Assembly: GCF_946407605.1 (NCBI RefSeq)
Contig: NZ_CAMJOS010000014.1
Span: 1-64,000 of the forward strand
Length of the DNA: 64,000 nt
Source of the DNA: an uncultured Prevotella sp.
GTDB lineage: Bacteria > Bacteroidota > Bacteroidia > Bacteroidales > Bacteroidaceae
Reading direction: 5' to 3'
The notes below the pieces were generated by a model. That model did no database searches. It was not told the DNA's origin and saw only the letters and a program-made list of their open reading frames with translations. Every line of letters begins with the position of its first letter. The first letter of the stretch is position 1. Positions 7,634-15,670 of the stretch are shown in pieces. Both the position numbers and the translations under genes were made by a program.

Positions 7634-8398
7634 ATGAAGAATATCTATTTTCTGTCTGATGCTCACCTCGGTTCGTGGGCCATTGACCACAAGCGTATGC
7701 AGGAACGTAGGCTGGTACGGTTCCTCGATAGTATCAAGGACAAGGCAGCTGCCGTCTATCTGCTGGGCGATATGTTCGACTTCTGGTACGAATACCGCTA
7801 TGTGGTGCCTAAGGGCTTCACCCGTTTCCTCGGTAAGATTTCCGAGTTGACTGATATGGGTGTCGAGGTGCACTATTTCACAGGCAACCACGACATCTGG
7901 GCCTACGACTACCTGGAGCGCGAGTGTGGTGTCATCCTCCACAAGCAGCCACAGACCGTAGAGCTCTATGGAAAGGTATTCTATCTGGCACATGGCGACG
8001 GCCTGGGCGACCCCAGCAAGTCGTTCAAGGTCATTCGCTCTATCTTCCATAACCGCCTTTGCCAACATCTTTTCTCTTCCCTTCATCCCCGTTGGGGGCT
8101 GTGGTTCGGACTCTCCTGGGCCAAGCACTCGCGGATGAAACACGAGGCTGATGGCGTTCCTCCTTTCATGGGCGAGGAGCGTGAACACCTGATTCTCTAT
8201 ACCAAGAAATACATCCAGTATCACTCTAATGTCGATGTCTTTATCTATGGACACCGTCATATCGAGGTCGACCTGCAGCTCACCAAGAAGGCGCGAGTCA
8301 TCATCCTTGGCGACTGGATATCCCAGTTCTCTTATGTGGTCTGGGACGGCGACCATCTTCTCATGCAGCAGTACATCGAGGGCGAAAGTAAGCTGTGA
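7634..8398 (+). CDS. lpxH: UDP-2,3-diacylglucosamine diphosphatase LpxH
   Basis: LpxH hydrolyses UDP-2,3-diacylglucosamine to lipid X in lipid A synthesis at the inner face of the cytoplasmic membrane. The 254-residue calcineurin-like phosphoesterase has all metal-binding motifs in order: LSDAHLGSW, LLGDMFDFWYEY, FTGNHDIW, LAHGDGLGD and YGHRHIEVD. A hydrophobic stretch with HPRWGLWFGLSWAKHSR forms the expected membrane-facing lid. It is part of the run from ackA to yfhO. Confidence 0.93.
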   Translation: MKNIYFLSDAHLGSWAIDHKRMQERRLVRFLDSIKDKAAAVYLLGDMFDFWYEYRYVVPKGFTRFLGKISELTDMGVEVHYFTGNHDIWAYDYLERECGVILHKQPQTVELYGKVFYLAHGDGLGDPSKSFKVIRSIFHNRLCQHLFSSLHPRWGLWFGLSWAKHSRMKHEADGVPPFMGEEREHLILYTKKYIQYHSNVDVFIYGHRHIEVDLQLTKKARVIILGDWISQFSYVVWDGDHLLMQQYIEGESKL

Positions 8399-8416
8399 GA
8401 AGCCATAGTTTGAAAA

Positions 8417-8424
8417 TAATTTTG
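8417..8424 (+). promoter_or_regulatory. possible -7 box before yfhO
   Basis: TAATTTTG fits TAnnTTTG. Transcription from it would start at about 8430, right at an in-frame ATG (8430), which argues that the later ATG at 8457 is the real yfhO start. No matching TTTG lies 20 bp upstream. Confidence 0.35.
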
Positions 8425-8456
8425 TATATATGCACCCAGATAAGAAACAATACGTT

Positions 8457-11039
8457 ATGAAAATATTGAAACAATGGCTGCCTGACGTACTGGCAGTAGC
8501 GTTCTTTGCGATTCTGGCCTTTGCCTATTTCTATCCCGCCGACGTGCAGAACCGTGTGTTGAACCAAGGTGACATCTCGGCAGGTGTGGGTATGGGCGAG
8601 GAAGCCTCGCAGTATAGTCAGCGTACTGGTGAGCGCACCCGATGGACCAACTCGCTGTTCTCGGGCATGCCCACCTATCAGATAGCACCATCGTACGACA
8701 GCGCCACCACGTTGTCGGCTATTGAGAAAGCATATCACCTGTGGCTGCCCGACAATGTGTGGTATCTGTTTGTCTATCTGTTGGGTTTCTATATCCTGCT
8801 GCGTGCCTTCGACTTCCGTCAGCATCTGGCTGCCTTAGGCTCTGTGCTTTGGGCGTTCAGCACCTATTTCCTGATTATCATTGCTGCCGGTCACCTGTGG
8901 AAGGTGATGGCGCTGGCCTATCTGCCACCCATGATTGGCGGTATCGTGCTGGCCTATAGGGGTAAATACCTGTGGGCGCTCATTGTGACGGCGCTCTTCG
9001 CCGCCCTTGAGGTGCACGCCAACCACGTGCAGATGACCTATTACTATCTGTTTGTCATCCTGCTGATGATTGTGGCCTTCCTTGTTGAGGCTATCCTCAA
9101 GAAGGAATATATGCGTTTCCTGAAGGCTACGGGCGTATGTATCCTTGGCGGACTGATGGGCGTGATGGTCAACATCTCGAACCTCTATCACACATGGGAA
9201 TACTCGAAGGAGACCATGCGCGGCAAGAGCGAGCTGGTGAAGAAAGATGCTGCCAACCAGACCGACGGCGGCTTGGAACGCTCGTATATCACCGACTATA
9301 GCTACGGCATCGGCGAGACGTGGTCGCTGCTGGTGCCCAACGTGAAGGGTGGTACCTCGATGCATCTCCTCTTTGACGATGAGAATGCCCGTGAGGCTAT
9401 TAAGAATATGAGTGTGAGTGTGGGTGAGGGTCAGGTGATGCCTGCCCAGCAGGTGTTTGACTACCTGCGCCAGAACGGCCTTTACTTCACGCAATATTGG
9501 AACGACAATATGGAGGAGGGCGCCAACGGTACCATGGGTCCTGTCTATGTGGGTGCCTTTGTGCTGATGCTCTTTGTGCTCTGTATGCTGGTATGCTATC
9601 GTAAGCCGCTGACGTGGGGTTTGCTGGCTGCCACGATCCTCAGCATCATGCTGGCGTGGGGTAAGAACTTCATGGGTCTGACCGACTTCTTCATCGACTA
9701 TGTGCCTATGTACGCTAAATTCAGGGCTGTGGAGAGTATCTTGGTCATTGCCGAGTTCACCATTCCCCTTATGGCGATGATGGCCATCAAGGAACTGGTA
9801 GAGCGTCGCAACAACCCCAAACCCTCAAAGTTCAAACCTCAAACCGCCATCCTTATCGCCTTCGCGTTGACCGGCGGTATTGCTTTGCTGTTTGCCCTGA
9901 TGCCAACAACATTTTTCGATTTCTATACAAATGCCGAGAATACGCTGTTCCATCAGATACTGCCACCACCGGCTGATGCCGACGCGCTGTTGGAGGCGCT
10001 GAGCAAAGCCCGTCAGGCCCTGTTCACAGCCGACTGCTGGCGTTCGTTCATCATCATCGTCATTGGCACGCTGATATTGCTGCTCTATCAGGCCAAGAAA
10101 CTGAAGACGTGGATGATGGCCTTCGGTCTGCTGGCACTCTGCTTGGTGGACCTGTGGTCGGTGAACCGCCGCTACCTGAACCCCAACGACAACAACCAGT
10201 TTGTGAAGAAGGTGGAGTTGCAGCAGATTCGTCCGATGACAGAGGCAGACCGTCGTATCAAAGACGATCCCACGCTCTACTATCGTGTGCTGAATCTGGC
10301 CGGCAACCTGTTTAATGAGAACGAGACCTCATACTATCATAAGAGCATCGGCGGCTATCACCCCGCCAAGCTGCGCCGATATCAGGAGCTCATAGAGCGC
10401 TATATCAGTCGCCAGACCGACGATGTGCGCCAGTCTATCCAGAACTTCTACGGCGACCTCACCCAGGTGAATGGCGACAGTATCTGGAACGTGCTCAACA
10501 TGCTCAATGCTAAGTATTTCCTGCTGGCATCGCAGAACCTTGATGTGCAGAACCCCTACGCCTACGGCAATGCGTGGTTGGTGGACCAGGTGAAGTATGT
10601 GGATAATGCCAATCAGGAGCTTGACGCGCTGGGACAGATGAACCTGCGCCACGAGGCTGTGGCCGACAAGCAGTTCCAGCAGGTGCTGGGCGAGACGGTT
10701 GCGCAGGATTCACTCTCAAATGTGGAGCTGACGGCCTATGAGCCTAACCAGCTGACCTATACTGTGAATAGCAGCAAGGGCGGCGTACTGGTATTCTCTG
10801 AGATTTATTATCCTGGCTGGACGGCTTCTGTCGATGGTCAGGAGGTAGAAGTGGGTCGTGTGAACTATGTGTTGCGTGCCATCCATATCAGTGGTGGTAA
10901 GCACCAGGTGGTGCTCAGCTTCTTCCCGAAGTCGGTCAACACCACGGAGACACTCGCCTATATATCACTCGTCATCCTGTTGCTGCTGGTGGTGGCAGGA
11001 GTAGTCTTAAGGATTTTCAGAAAGAAACATCAATCGTGA
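8457..11039 (+). CDS. YfhO-family polytopic membrane protein
   Basis: The 860-residue protein has a single N-terminal membrane helix, a periplasmic loop with SGMPTYQ, then about ten further hydrophobic helices to residue about 560, and a periplasmic C-terminal domain ending in the YfhO-typical ..SEIYYPGWTASVDG.. segment and a last helix (about 830-850). YfhO-type GT-C-like proteins are implicated in glycosylation of envelope polymers in Firmicutes; the substrate here is unknown. Residues about 453-463 (NPKPSKFKPQT), between helices, are encoded by a 7-bp periodic tract (9814-9845). The stop overlaps a possible GTG start of the next gene. Confidence 0.85.
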   Translation: MKILKQWLPDVLAVAFFAILAFAYFYPADVQNRVLNQGDISAGVGMGEEASQYSQRTGERTRWTNSLFSGMPTYQIAPSYDSATTLSAIEKAYHLWLPDNVWYLFVYLLGFYILLRAFDFRQHLAALGSVLWAFSTYFLIIIAAGHLWKVMALAYLPPMIGGIVLAYRGKYLWALIVTALFAALEVHANHVQMTYYYLFVILLMIVAFLVEAILKKEYMRFLKATGVCILGGLMGVMVNISNLYHTWEYSKETMRGKSELVKKDAANQTDGGLERSYITDYSYGIGETWSLLVPNVKGGTSMHLLFDDENAREAIKNMSVSVGEGQVMPAQQVFDYLRQNGLYFTQYWNDNMEEGANGTMGPVYVGAFVLMLFVLCMLVCYRKPLTWGLLAATILSIMLAWGKNFMGLTDFFIDYVPMYAKFRAVESILVIAEFTIPLMAMMAIKELVERRNNPKPSKFKPQTAILIAFALTGGIALLFALMPTTFFDFYTNAENTLFHQILPPPADADALLEALSKARQALFTADCWRSFIIIVIGTLILLLYQAKKLKTWMMAFGLLALCLVDLWSVNRRYLNPNDNNQFVKKVELQQIRPMTEADRRIKDDPTLYYRVLNLAGNLFNENETSYYHKSIGGYHPAKLRRYQELIERYISRQTDDVRQSIQNFYGDLTQVNGDSIWNVLNMLNAKYFLLASQNLDVQNPYAYGNAWLVDQVKYVDNANQELDALGQMNLRHEAVADKQFQQVLGETVAQDSLSNVELTAYEPNQLTYTVNSSKGGVLVFSEIYYPGWTASVDGQEVEVGRVNYVLRAIHISGGKHQVVLSFFPKSVNTTETLAYISLVILLLLVVAGVVLRIFRKKHQS
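9814..9845. repeat. heptanucleotide-periodic tract inside yfhO
   Basis: Units from 9814 are ACCCCAA, ACCCTCA, AAGTTCA, AACCTCA and a partial AACC. It is in frame, and encodes a Pro/Lys-rich cytoplasmic loop at about residues 453-463. Confidence 0.6.
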
Positions 11040-11044
11040 AAGCT

Positions 11045-11746
11045 ATGAAGAAAAGTTTTATTTGGGTGCTTGGTTTGCTGCTCGTGGTGAGTGCTTGTAC
11101 CAGTAATGCTGCTGGCGGCGCTTATGTGGGCGGTCAGTTTGGACATGTCATCGGCTCGGCCATAGGCGGTATTGCAGGTGGTTGGCGCGGACACCATACG
11201 GGCGCACTCATCGGTACGGTGGGTGGCGTAGTGGCTGGAGCTGCCATTGGCGCTGCCATCGACAATGCCCAGGAGAAGAAATACGAGGAGAGATCCCGTG
11301 CTCGCGAGAACGAGCGTTATCAGTCTGATGACAGCGGTTTCGACCCAGAAGGACGTGGCGACGACCGTATCATGATTGAGCCAGAAGAGGCTCCGCTCAA
11401 TATTCGCAATGCCATGATTACTGAGATGCAGCACGACGGCGTGCTGACGCGTGGCGAAGAGTGCACAGTGATGTTCGAGATTATGAACACCTCTGACCAT
11501 CCTATTTATGACATACAGCCGTTTGTGGAGGATGCTACCGGCAACAAGCACATTAACATATCGCCCAACCTGCGTGTCGAGAGTATCGGACCGCGTCAGG
11601 GCATACGTTATACGGCCACCATATTGGCTGACAAACGACTGAAAGATGGTGAGATTCTTGTGCGCATCGGCGTGGTGCAGGCAGGACGTGAGGTGAAGTC
11701 GCAGACTCGCGAGTTCAGCGTACCTACCGCAAAGAATGCTCGCTGA
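11045..11746 (+). CDS. glycine-zipper lipoprotein of unknown function
   Basis: The 233-residue product starts with a signal peptide and lipobox VSAC (Cys at about residue 18). Residues about 24-75 form a Gly/Ala-rich double glycine zipper (GSAIGGIAGG, then GALIGTVGGVVAGAAIGAAI), a membrane-inserting motif seen in outer-membrane lipoproteins. An acidic, charged linker follows and the C-terminal half (about 120-230) is beta-rich. A GTG at 11036 overlaps the yfhO stop (GTGA) and could be an alternative start; the ATG at 11045 gives the cleaner signal peptide. The 3' end overlaps the convergent rlpA gene by 23 bp. I cannot assign a function. Confidence 0.75.
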   Translation: MKKSFIWVLGLLLVVSACTSNAAGGAYVGGQFGHVIGSAIGGIAGGWRGHHTGALIGTVGGVVAGAAIGAAIDNAQEKKYEERSRARENERYQSDDSGFDPEGRGDDRIMIEPEEAPLNIRNAMITEMQHDGVLTRGEECTVMFEIMNTSDHPIYDIQPFVEDATGNKHINISPNLRVESIGPRQGIRYTATILADKRLKDGEILVRIGVVQAGREVKSQTREFSVPTAKNAR

Positions 11747-12266
11747 TAGGCTTCCAGGGAAATGCCTCGTTCTCAACGATATCGCTAATCATGGGAATTA
11801 CGAGGTCGTAGTCTTTCTTCATGGGAATCTGGAAGTGCACCAGGGGTTCTACCGTGACGGTGGCGATGCCTTGCGACAAGATGCCAAGGTCTCTGGCGGC
11901 TCCCCACGATAAATCGATGATACGTCCTCGGACATAAGGTCCGCGGTCATTCACCTTCACTACAACAACCCGGCCATTGGCTGGGTTTGTTACTTGTAAG
12001 AGGGTGCCGAAGGGATAGGTGCGGTGGGCGCAGGTCAGGCTGTCGTGATGCAGCCGGTCGCCGTTAGACGTCTTACGGCCCGTCCACTTCTTAGTATAGT
12101 ACGATGCCTTTCCTGTTTGAACGTGTTGCGCGTTCAAACAAAAGGAATGAGGAATGAGAAATGATAAATGCAATAGTACCGCAACGGCAAACAGCCTGAC
12201 AACCTTGGTATGTTGTCTTAGATATGCGGCAGCCCCATTCTTTATTCTTTCATTTTCACTTCTCAT
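11724..12266 (-). CDS. rlpA: RlpA-like double-psi beta-barrel protein
   Basis: The 180-residue exported protein carries an RlpA domain from about residue 50 to 125: TGKASYYTKKWTGRKTSNGD, CAHRTYPFGTLLQVTN and VVVVKVNDRGPYVRGRIIDLS with the catalytic-type Asp. RlpA proteins bind or cleave denuded peptidoglycan glycans at the septum. The only in-frame ATG (12266-12264) lies inside a heptad tract, and part of the signal peptide core (about residues 32-42, LHLSFLIPHSF) is encoded by a second heptad tract (12144-12171). The N-terminus is therefore uncertain; a later non-ATG start is possible. It is downstream of gdhA on the same strand. Confidence 0.85.
   Translation of the reverse strand: MRSENERIKNGAAAYLRQHTKVVRLFAVAVLLHLSFLIPHSFCLNAQHVQTGKASYYTKKWTGRKTSNGDRLHHDSLTCAHRTYPFGTLLQVTNPANGRVVVVKVNDRGPYVRGRIIDLSWGAARDLGILSQGIATVTVEPLVHFQIPMKKDYDLVIPMISDIVENEAFPWKPISEHSLR
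12144..12171. repeat. heptanucleotide tract in rlpA signal-peptide region
   Basis: Units GGAATGA, GGAATGA, GAAATGA and TAAATGC. On the minus strand they encode hydrophobic residues of the RlpA signal peptide. Confidence 0.6.
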
Positions 12267-12314
12267 TCCTCAAGAATATTAATTACTAATTACTAATTAT
12301 TAATTACTAATTAA
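12237..12314. repeat. two adjacent heptanucleotide tracts upstream of rlpA
   Basis: 12237-12271 reads ATTCTTT, ATTCTTT, CATTTTC, ACTTCTC, ATTCCTC. After an 8-bp gap, 12280-12314 reads TAATTAC, TAATTAC, TAATTAT, TAATTAC, TAATTAA. The first contains the rlpA start codon, the second fills the gap to gdhA. Confidence 0.75.
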
Positions 12315-12317
12315 ACG

Positions 12318-12432
12318 ATGCCCTGTGCTAACATTGTATATAGACCTTGGCTTTGCCGAGCTCTATACAATGCCTTTATCCGACATTTTATAGACCTTGG
12401 CTTTGCCGAGCTCTATACAATGCCTTGTGCCA
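12318..12432 (-). repeat. triplicated 3' end of gdhA with duplicated hairpins
   Basis: On the minus strand the gdhA tail MLAQGIV-stop (12435-12413) is followed by an ATG-initiated copy reading MSDKGIV-stop and another reading MLAQGIV-stop (about 12338-12316). The copies are separated by two identical TAGAGCTCGGCAAAGCC hairpin segments at about 12339-12366 and 12389-12416. The repeat unit is 50 bp. Each spacer folds as an imperfect stem with an AAA loop and may act in termination. Confidence 0.75.
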
Positions 12433-13753
12433 GCATTGCCTTAGCTACCTTCATGAAGCCAGCCACGTTGGCACCTTTCACGTAGTTGATATAGCCGCTG
12501 GGCTCCTTGCCGTACTTGACGCACTGCTCATGAATGCCCTGCATGATATGGTGCAGCTTCTGGTCTACCTCATCGCCAGTCCACGAGATACGCATGGAGT
12601 TCTGTGTCATCTCCAGACCACTGGTAGCCACACCGCCAGCATTCACAGCCTTGCCTGGGGCAAACAGCTGACCGGCAGCAATGAACTTGTTGACAGCCTC
12701 GGCCGTGCAGCCCATGTTCGACACCTCGGCCACGCATAGCGGCTTCTGAGCCAGGATCATGTCGGCATCATCGCCATTGAGCTCGTTTTGGGTGGCGCAG
12801 GGCAGATAGATGTCGGCCTTCTGCTCCCACGGCTTCTTACCCTCGAAGAACTGAGCACCATCGAACTCTTCGGCATAAGGTTCACAGATGTCGTTGCCGC
12901 TGGCACGCAGCTCCAGCAGGTATTCAATCTTCTCGGCATCCAAGCCTGCAGGGTCGTAGATATAACCGTCGGGGCCAGAGATGGTGATGACCTTTGCCCC
13001 CAGCTCGGTAGCCTTTTTCGCAGCACCCCAAGCCACATTACCGAAGCCTGAGAGAGCTACCGTCTTGCCTTTGATGTCAAGACCGTGAGTCTCCAGCATG
13101 TGATGCACAAAATAGAGAGCACCATAGCCCGTGGCCTCTGGGCGAAGTATGCTTCCGCCCCATTCCATGCCCTTGCCTGTAAGTGTGGCACCATGGAACT
13201 GACTGGTCAGCTTTTTGTAGTAGCCGAAGAGATAGCCTATCTCGCGGGCACCCACGCCAATGTCGCCGGCGGGCACATCCATATCGGGCCCTATCACCTT
13301 ATACAACTCGCACATAAACGCCTGACAGAAACGCATCACCTCGTTGTCGCTCTTGCCACGGATAGAGAAGTCGGCACCGCCCTTGCCGCCACCCATAGGC
13401 AGTGTGGTCAGCGCGTTCTTGAAGGTCTGCTCAAAGCCTAGGAACTTCAGGATACTTAGGTTTACAGACGGGTGGAAGCGCAAACCGCCCTTGTAGGGGC
13501 CTATAGCGCTGTTAAACTGCACGCGGTAACCAATGTTTACCTGTACCTCGCCTTTATCGTCCACCCAGGGCACACGGAAAGTCGTGATGCGCTCAGGCTC
13601 CACGATACGTTCAATAATCTTGGCCTTCTCAAACTCGGGGTGCTGGTTATACACGTCCTTTATCGACTCCAACACTTCGCGCACGGCCTGTAAATACTCC
13701 AGCTCGCCAGGATGCTTCTGCTCCAACGACTGCATAATTTTCTCCACTTCCAT
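12413..13753 (-). CDS. gdhA: NADP-type glutamate dehydrogenase
   Basis: The enzyme reversibly aminates 2-oxoglutarate, the main ammonia assimilation step in many Bacteroidales. The 446-residue length is that of the hexameric NADP-type GDH. Motifs include RVQFNSAIGPYKGGLRFHP, LPMGGGKGGADF with the catalytic Lys, DVPAGDIGVGAREIGY, and the Rossmann segment VALSGFGNVAWGAA. The ATG at 13753 begins the conserved N-terminus; upstream in-frame sequence holds the promoter. The last seven codons and stop are repeated twice downstream. Confidence 0.96.
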   Translation of the reverse strand: MEVEKIMQSLEQKHPGELEYLQAVREVLESIKDVYNQHPEFEKAKIIERIVEPERITTFRVPWVDDKGEVQVNIGYRVQFNSAIGPYKGGLRFHPSVNLSILKFLGFEQTFKNALTTLPMGGGKGGADFSIRGKSDNEVMRFCQAFMCELYKVIGPDMDVPAGDIGVGAREIGYLFGYYKKLTSQFHGATLTGKGMEWGGSILRPEATGYGALYFVHHMLETHGLDIKGKTVALSGFGNVAWGAAKKATELGAKVITISGPDGYIYDPAGLDAEKIEYLLELRASGNDICEPYAEEFDGAQFFEGKKPWEQKADIYLPCATQNELNGDDADMILAQKPLCVAEVSNMGCTAEAVNKFIAAGQLFAPGKAVNAGGVATSGLEMTQNSMRISWTGDEVDQKLHHIMQGIHEQCVKYGKEPSGYINYVKGANVAGFMKVAKAMLAQGIV

Positions 13754-13796
13754 AGTTTTATGTTTTAAAGTTAATCTTTGAGTTTTTAGTTCAGCG

Positions 13797-13828
13797 CAAA
13801 AATAAGAAAAATTCCTTTTACTTCCAAA
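13797..13828 (-). promoter_or_regulatory. gdhA promoter
   Basis: On the minus strand TTTG (13828-13825), 20 bp, TATTTTTG (13804-13797). This fits the Bacteroidetes consensus and leaves a leader of about 35-40 nt before the ATG. Confidence 0.65.
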
Positions 13829-13925
13829 CATTTACGGAAAAATAATGTTAATTGGAATTATACGAGACAAATATCCCACAGATAATCTCCTGTAGGACTC
13901 GTCAGAGTTACTGCTGTGAAGTCGA

Positions 13926-14702
13926 TTAATAGCTGGCAGAGCAGGCAATGCCGAGGGCGATGACGCGGTCGCGGATAGCGTCGAGCTGCTCGTGGGTGGC
14001 CTTGAGGAGACCGTGGGCGGGCGTTTCGCGGTCGATGGTGTAGACCATGACCTGTTGGGGCTTGATAGCGCGGAGGGTGTCGAGCCAGGGGCTGACGAAA
14101 CTGTCGCTGGTGTTGTCGACACTTTCGCCTTGGTATTCGCCGCGCATAAACATGGTCTGGATGATGAGATGGCCGTTGAAGGCCTTCATGCGGTCGATAA
14201 TAAGGCCGACGTCGTAGGTACCTACTGGGCAGTCCACCTTATTAATATATAAGGGGTCGATGGTGTCGAGTTTCAGTATGTTGTTGTCTACACGCATCAA
14301 GGCGTCGTGCACCTGAGGACGATGGATCATCGTAGAGTTGCTGAGCACAGAGACCTTAGCCTGAGGGCAGTAGCGGTTGCGCAGGCGGATGGTGTCGTCG
14401 ATAATCTCAGCAAAGTGTGGATGGCATGTGGGCTCGCCGTTGCCTGCAAAGGTAAGCACATCGGGCAGCTGTCCTTCAGCACTCATCTGCTGCAGCTTCT
14501 CTTCCAACTTCTGCGCCACCTGTTGACGTGTAGGCATGGACTGCTTGGGGCGATGGTCTTCGTTGAAGCCGCATTCGCAGTAGATGCAGTTGAAGGAACA
14601 GACCTTGCCGTCGGCAGGGAGCAGATTGATGCCGAGAGAGATACCGAGTCGGCGACTATGTACAGGCCCGAAGATGGGCGACGGATAGATGATTGTAGAC
14701 AT
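13926..14702 (-). CDS. radical SAM protein
   Basis: The 258-residue protein begins with FGPVHSRRLGISLGIN and then the iron-sulfur motif CSFNCIYCECG (C-x3-C-x2-C) that cleaves S-adenosylmethionine. LTFAGNGEPTCHP gives the Gly-rich SAM-binding strand. The N-terminal PIFGPVHSRRLG signature marks the subgroup of small radical SAM proteins annotated only as Fe-S oxidoreductases; the substrate is unknown. It has no C-terminal SPASM-type cluster motif. It stands alone between gdhA and rpsO. Confidence 0.85.
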   Translation of the reverse strand: MSTIIYPSPIFGPVHSRRLGISLGINLLPADGKVCSFNCIYCECGFNEDHRPKQSMPTRQQVAQKLEEKLQQMSAEGQLPDVLTFAGNGEPTCHPHFAEIIDDTIRLRNRYCPQAKVSVLSNSTMIHRPQVHDALMRVDNNILKLDTIDPLYINKVDCPVGTYDVGLIIDRMKAFNGHLIIQTMFMRGEYQGESVDNTSDSFVSPWLDTLRAIKPQQVMVYTIDRETPAHGLLKATHEQLDAIRDRVIALGIACSASY

Positions 14703-14766
14703 ATTGGGTGCAAAAGTACTGAAATAATTTGGAAATTACAAATTTTTTGCGAACCTTTGGTCTTTT

Positions 14767-14842
14767 ACCGAAGGTACTTTCATTCGAAAATGAAAATAAA
14801 TGCGAATTTATTTTGTATTTTGCTCATTTATTCGTACCTTTG
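14767..14842 (+). repeat. promoter-bearing repeat element, copy at rpsO
   Basis: The segment has AAGGTAC at its left end and GTACCTT at its right end as inverted termini. It contains a full promoter, TTTG at 14812-14815 and TACCTTTG at 14835-14842 with 19-bp spacing. The right third (GCTCATTTATTCGTACCTTTGC) closely matches the copies at 57060-57268. Confidence 0.6.
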
Positions 14843-14952
14843 CACCCGCTTTTCGGAAAATCCGATGCATTCGACGACGTTGGCCGTTGTGATTAAGGCG
14901 ACAAGACGTGGGAAGAATGTTATGGCAACAACTTATTAATCAAAATTTTACA
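14843..14952 (+). promoter_or_regulatory. rpsO mRNA leader
   Basis: From the promoter to the rpsO ATG there are about 105 nt with several short stem-forming segments, including CTTTTCGGAAAATCCG. S15 leaders are autoregulated in several other bacteria through an S15-binding structure; a similar role here is inference only. Confidence 0.3.
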
Positions 14953-15222
14953 ATGTATCTCGATCAAGCAAAGAAGCAGGAGATCTTCACTGAGTATGGT
15001 AAGAGTGCTACCGATACCGGCAGCGCTGAGAGCCAGATTGCACTGTTCACCTATCGTATCAAGCACCTGACGGAGCACCTGAAGCAGAACCACAAGGACT
15101 ATGCTACAGCCCGTTCACTGACCAAGATGGTAGGTCGTCGCCGTAAGCTGCTGAAGTATCTTTATGTTAACGATATTAATCGTTATCGTGCTATCGTGAA
15201 GGCTCTGGGTCTGCGTAAGTAA
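14953..15222 (+). CDS. rpsO: 30S ribosomal protein S15
   Basis: The 89-residue protein is full length for S15, with TGSAESQIALFTYRIKHLTEHLK, the central HKDYATARSLTKMVGRRRKLL and the C-terminal INRYRAIVKALGLRK. It binds 16S rRNA in the small-subunit platform. The ATG at 14953 gives the family N-terminus; an upstream in-frame ATG at 14908 would add a non-conserved extension. The 3' end overlaps the convergent folK by 32 bp. Confidence 0.97.
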   Translation: MYLDQAKKQEIFTEYGKSATDTGSAESQIALFTYRIKHLTEHLKQNHKDYATARSLTKMVGRRRKLLKYLYVNDINRYRAIVKALGLRK

Positions 15223-15670
15223 ACCCGATTTCACGAAGAGGAATCATTACAAAGTCCCTCATCTGCATCAGCGGATGGGGGATTTTTAGTTCCGGAAGGT
15301 CGATATGGAGGTCGTCGTAGGTGAGGATGTCAATATCGATAGGACGGTCGTGGTAGAGGGCTGAGGGTTGATGGTTGATATCTGAAGGGCGCTGTGTGGC
15401 GTGGGCTGTGGTTTTGCCTAATTGGCGCTCTATGCGCTGCGTAGCCTTGAGTAGCTGGCGTGGTGTTAGTGTGGTGGTGACGAGGATGGCGGCATTGACA
15501 AACTGATTGTCAGACTCATAACCCCAAGGCTCGGAATAGAAAAGAGCAGACTGGCGCACCACAGTGCCAATCTGCTCGTTAATCAGGGCGATGGCCCTCT
15601 GTATGTTCTCTTCCTTTTGTCCTAAATTGGACCCTAGTCCGAGATAAACCTGATGTGACGTTTTAGTCAT
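15191..15670 (-). CDS. folK: HPPK, 2-amino-4-hydroxy-6-hydroxymethyldihydropteridine diphosphokinase
   Basis: FolK pyrophosphorylates the pterin used by FolP. The 159-residue protein has VYLGLGSNLGQKEENI, SALFYSEPWGY, QFVNAAILVTT and the metal-binding DRPIDIDILTYDD. Between the LGKT segment and DRPIDIDIL, where the family has a short catalytic loop, residues about 95-106 (PSDINHQPSALY) come from a 7-bp periodic tract and lengthen the loop by roughly ten residues. The essential Asp pair is intact. It overlaps queA by 8 bp and is the last gene of the minus-strand operon. Confidence 0.93.
   Translation of the reverse strand: MTKTSHQVYLGLGSNLGQKEENIQRAIALINEQIGTVVRQSALFYSEPWGYESDNQFVNAAILVTTTLTPRQLLKATQRIERQLGKTTAHATQRPSDINHQPSALYHDRPIDIDILTYDDLHIDLPELKIPHPLMQMRDFVMIPLREIGFTYADPEPSR
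15354..15388. repeat. heptanucleotide-periodic tract inside folK
   Basis: Units TAGAGGG, CTGAGGG, TTGATGG, TTGATAT, CTGAAGG. It is in frame and sits in the catalytic loop region of HPPK. Confidence 0.65.

Noticed and set aside
8835..9494. 219-codon antisense frame under yfhO
   Set aside because: Pure shadow; the sense frame is a continuous membrane protein.
12280..12314. CRISPR-like array
   Set aside because: The units are contiguous heptamers without spacers and no cas gene is present in the window.
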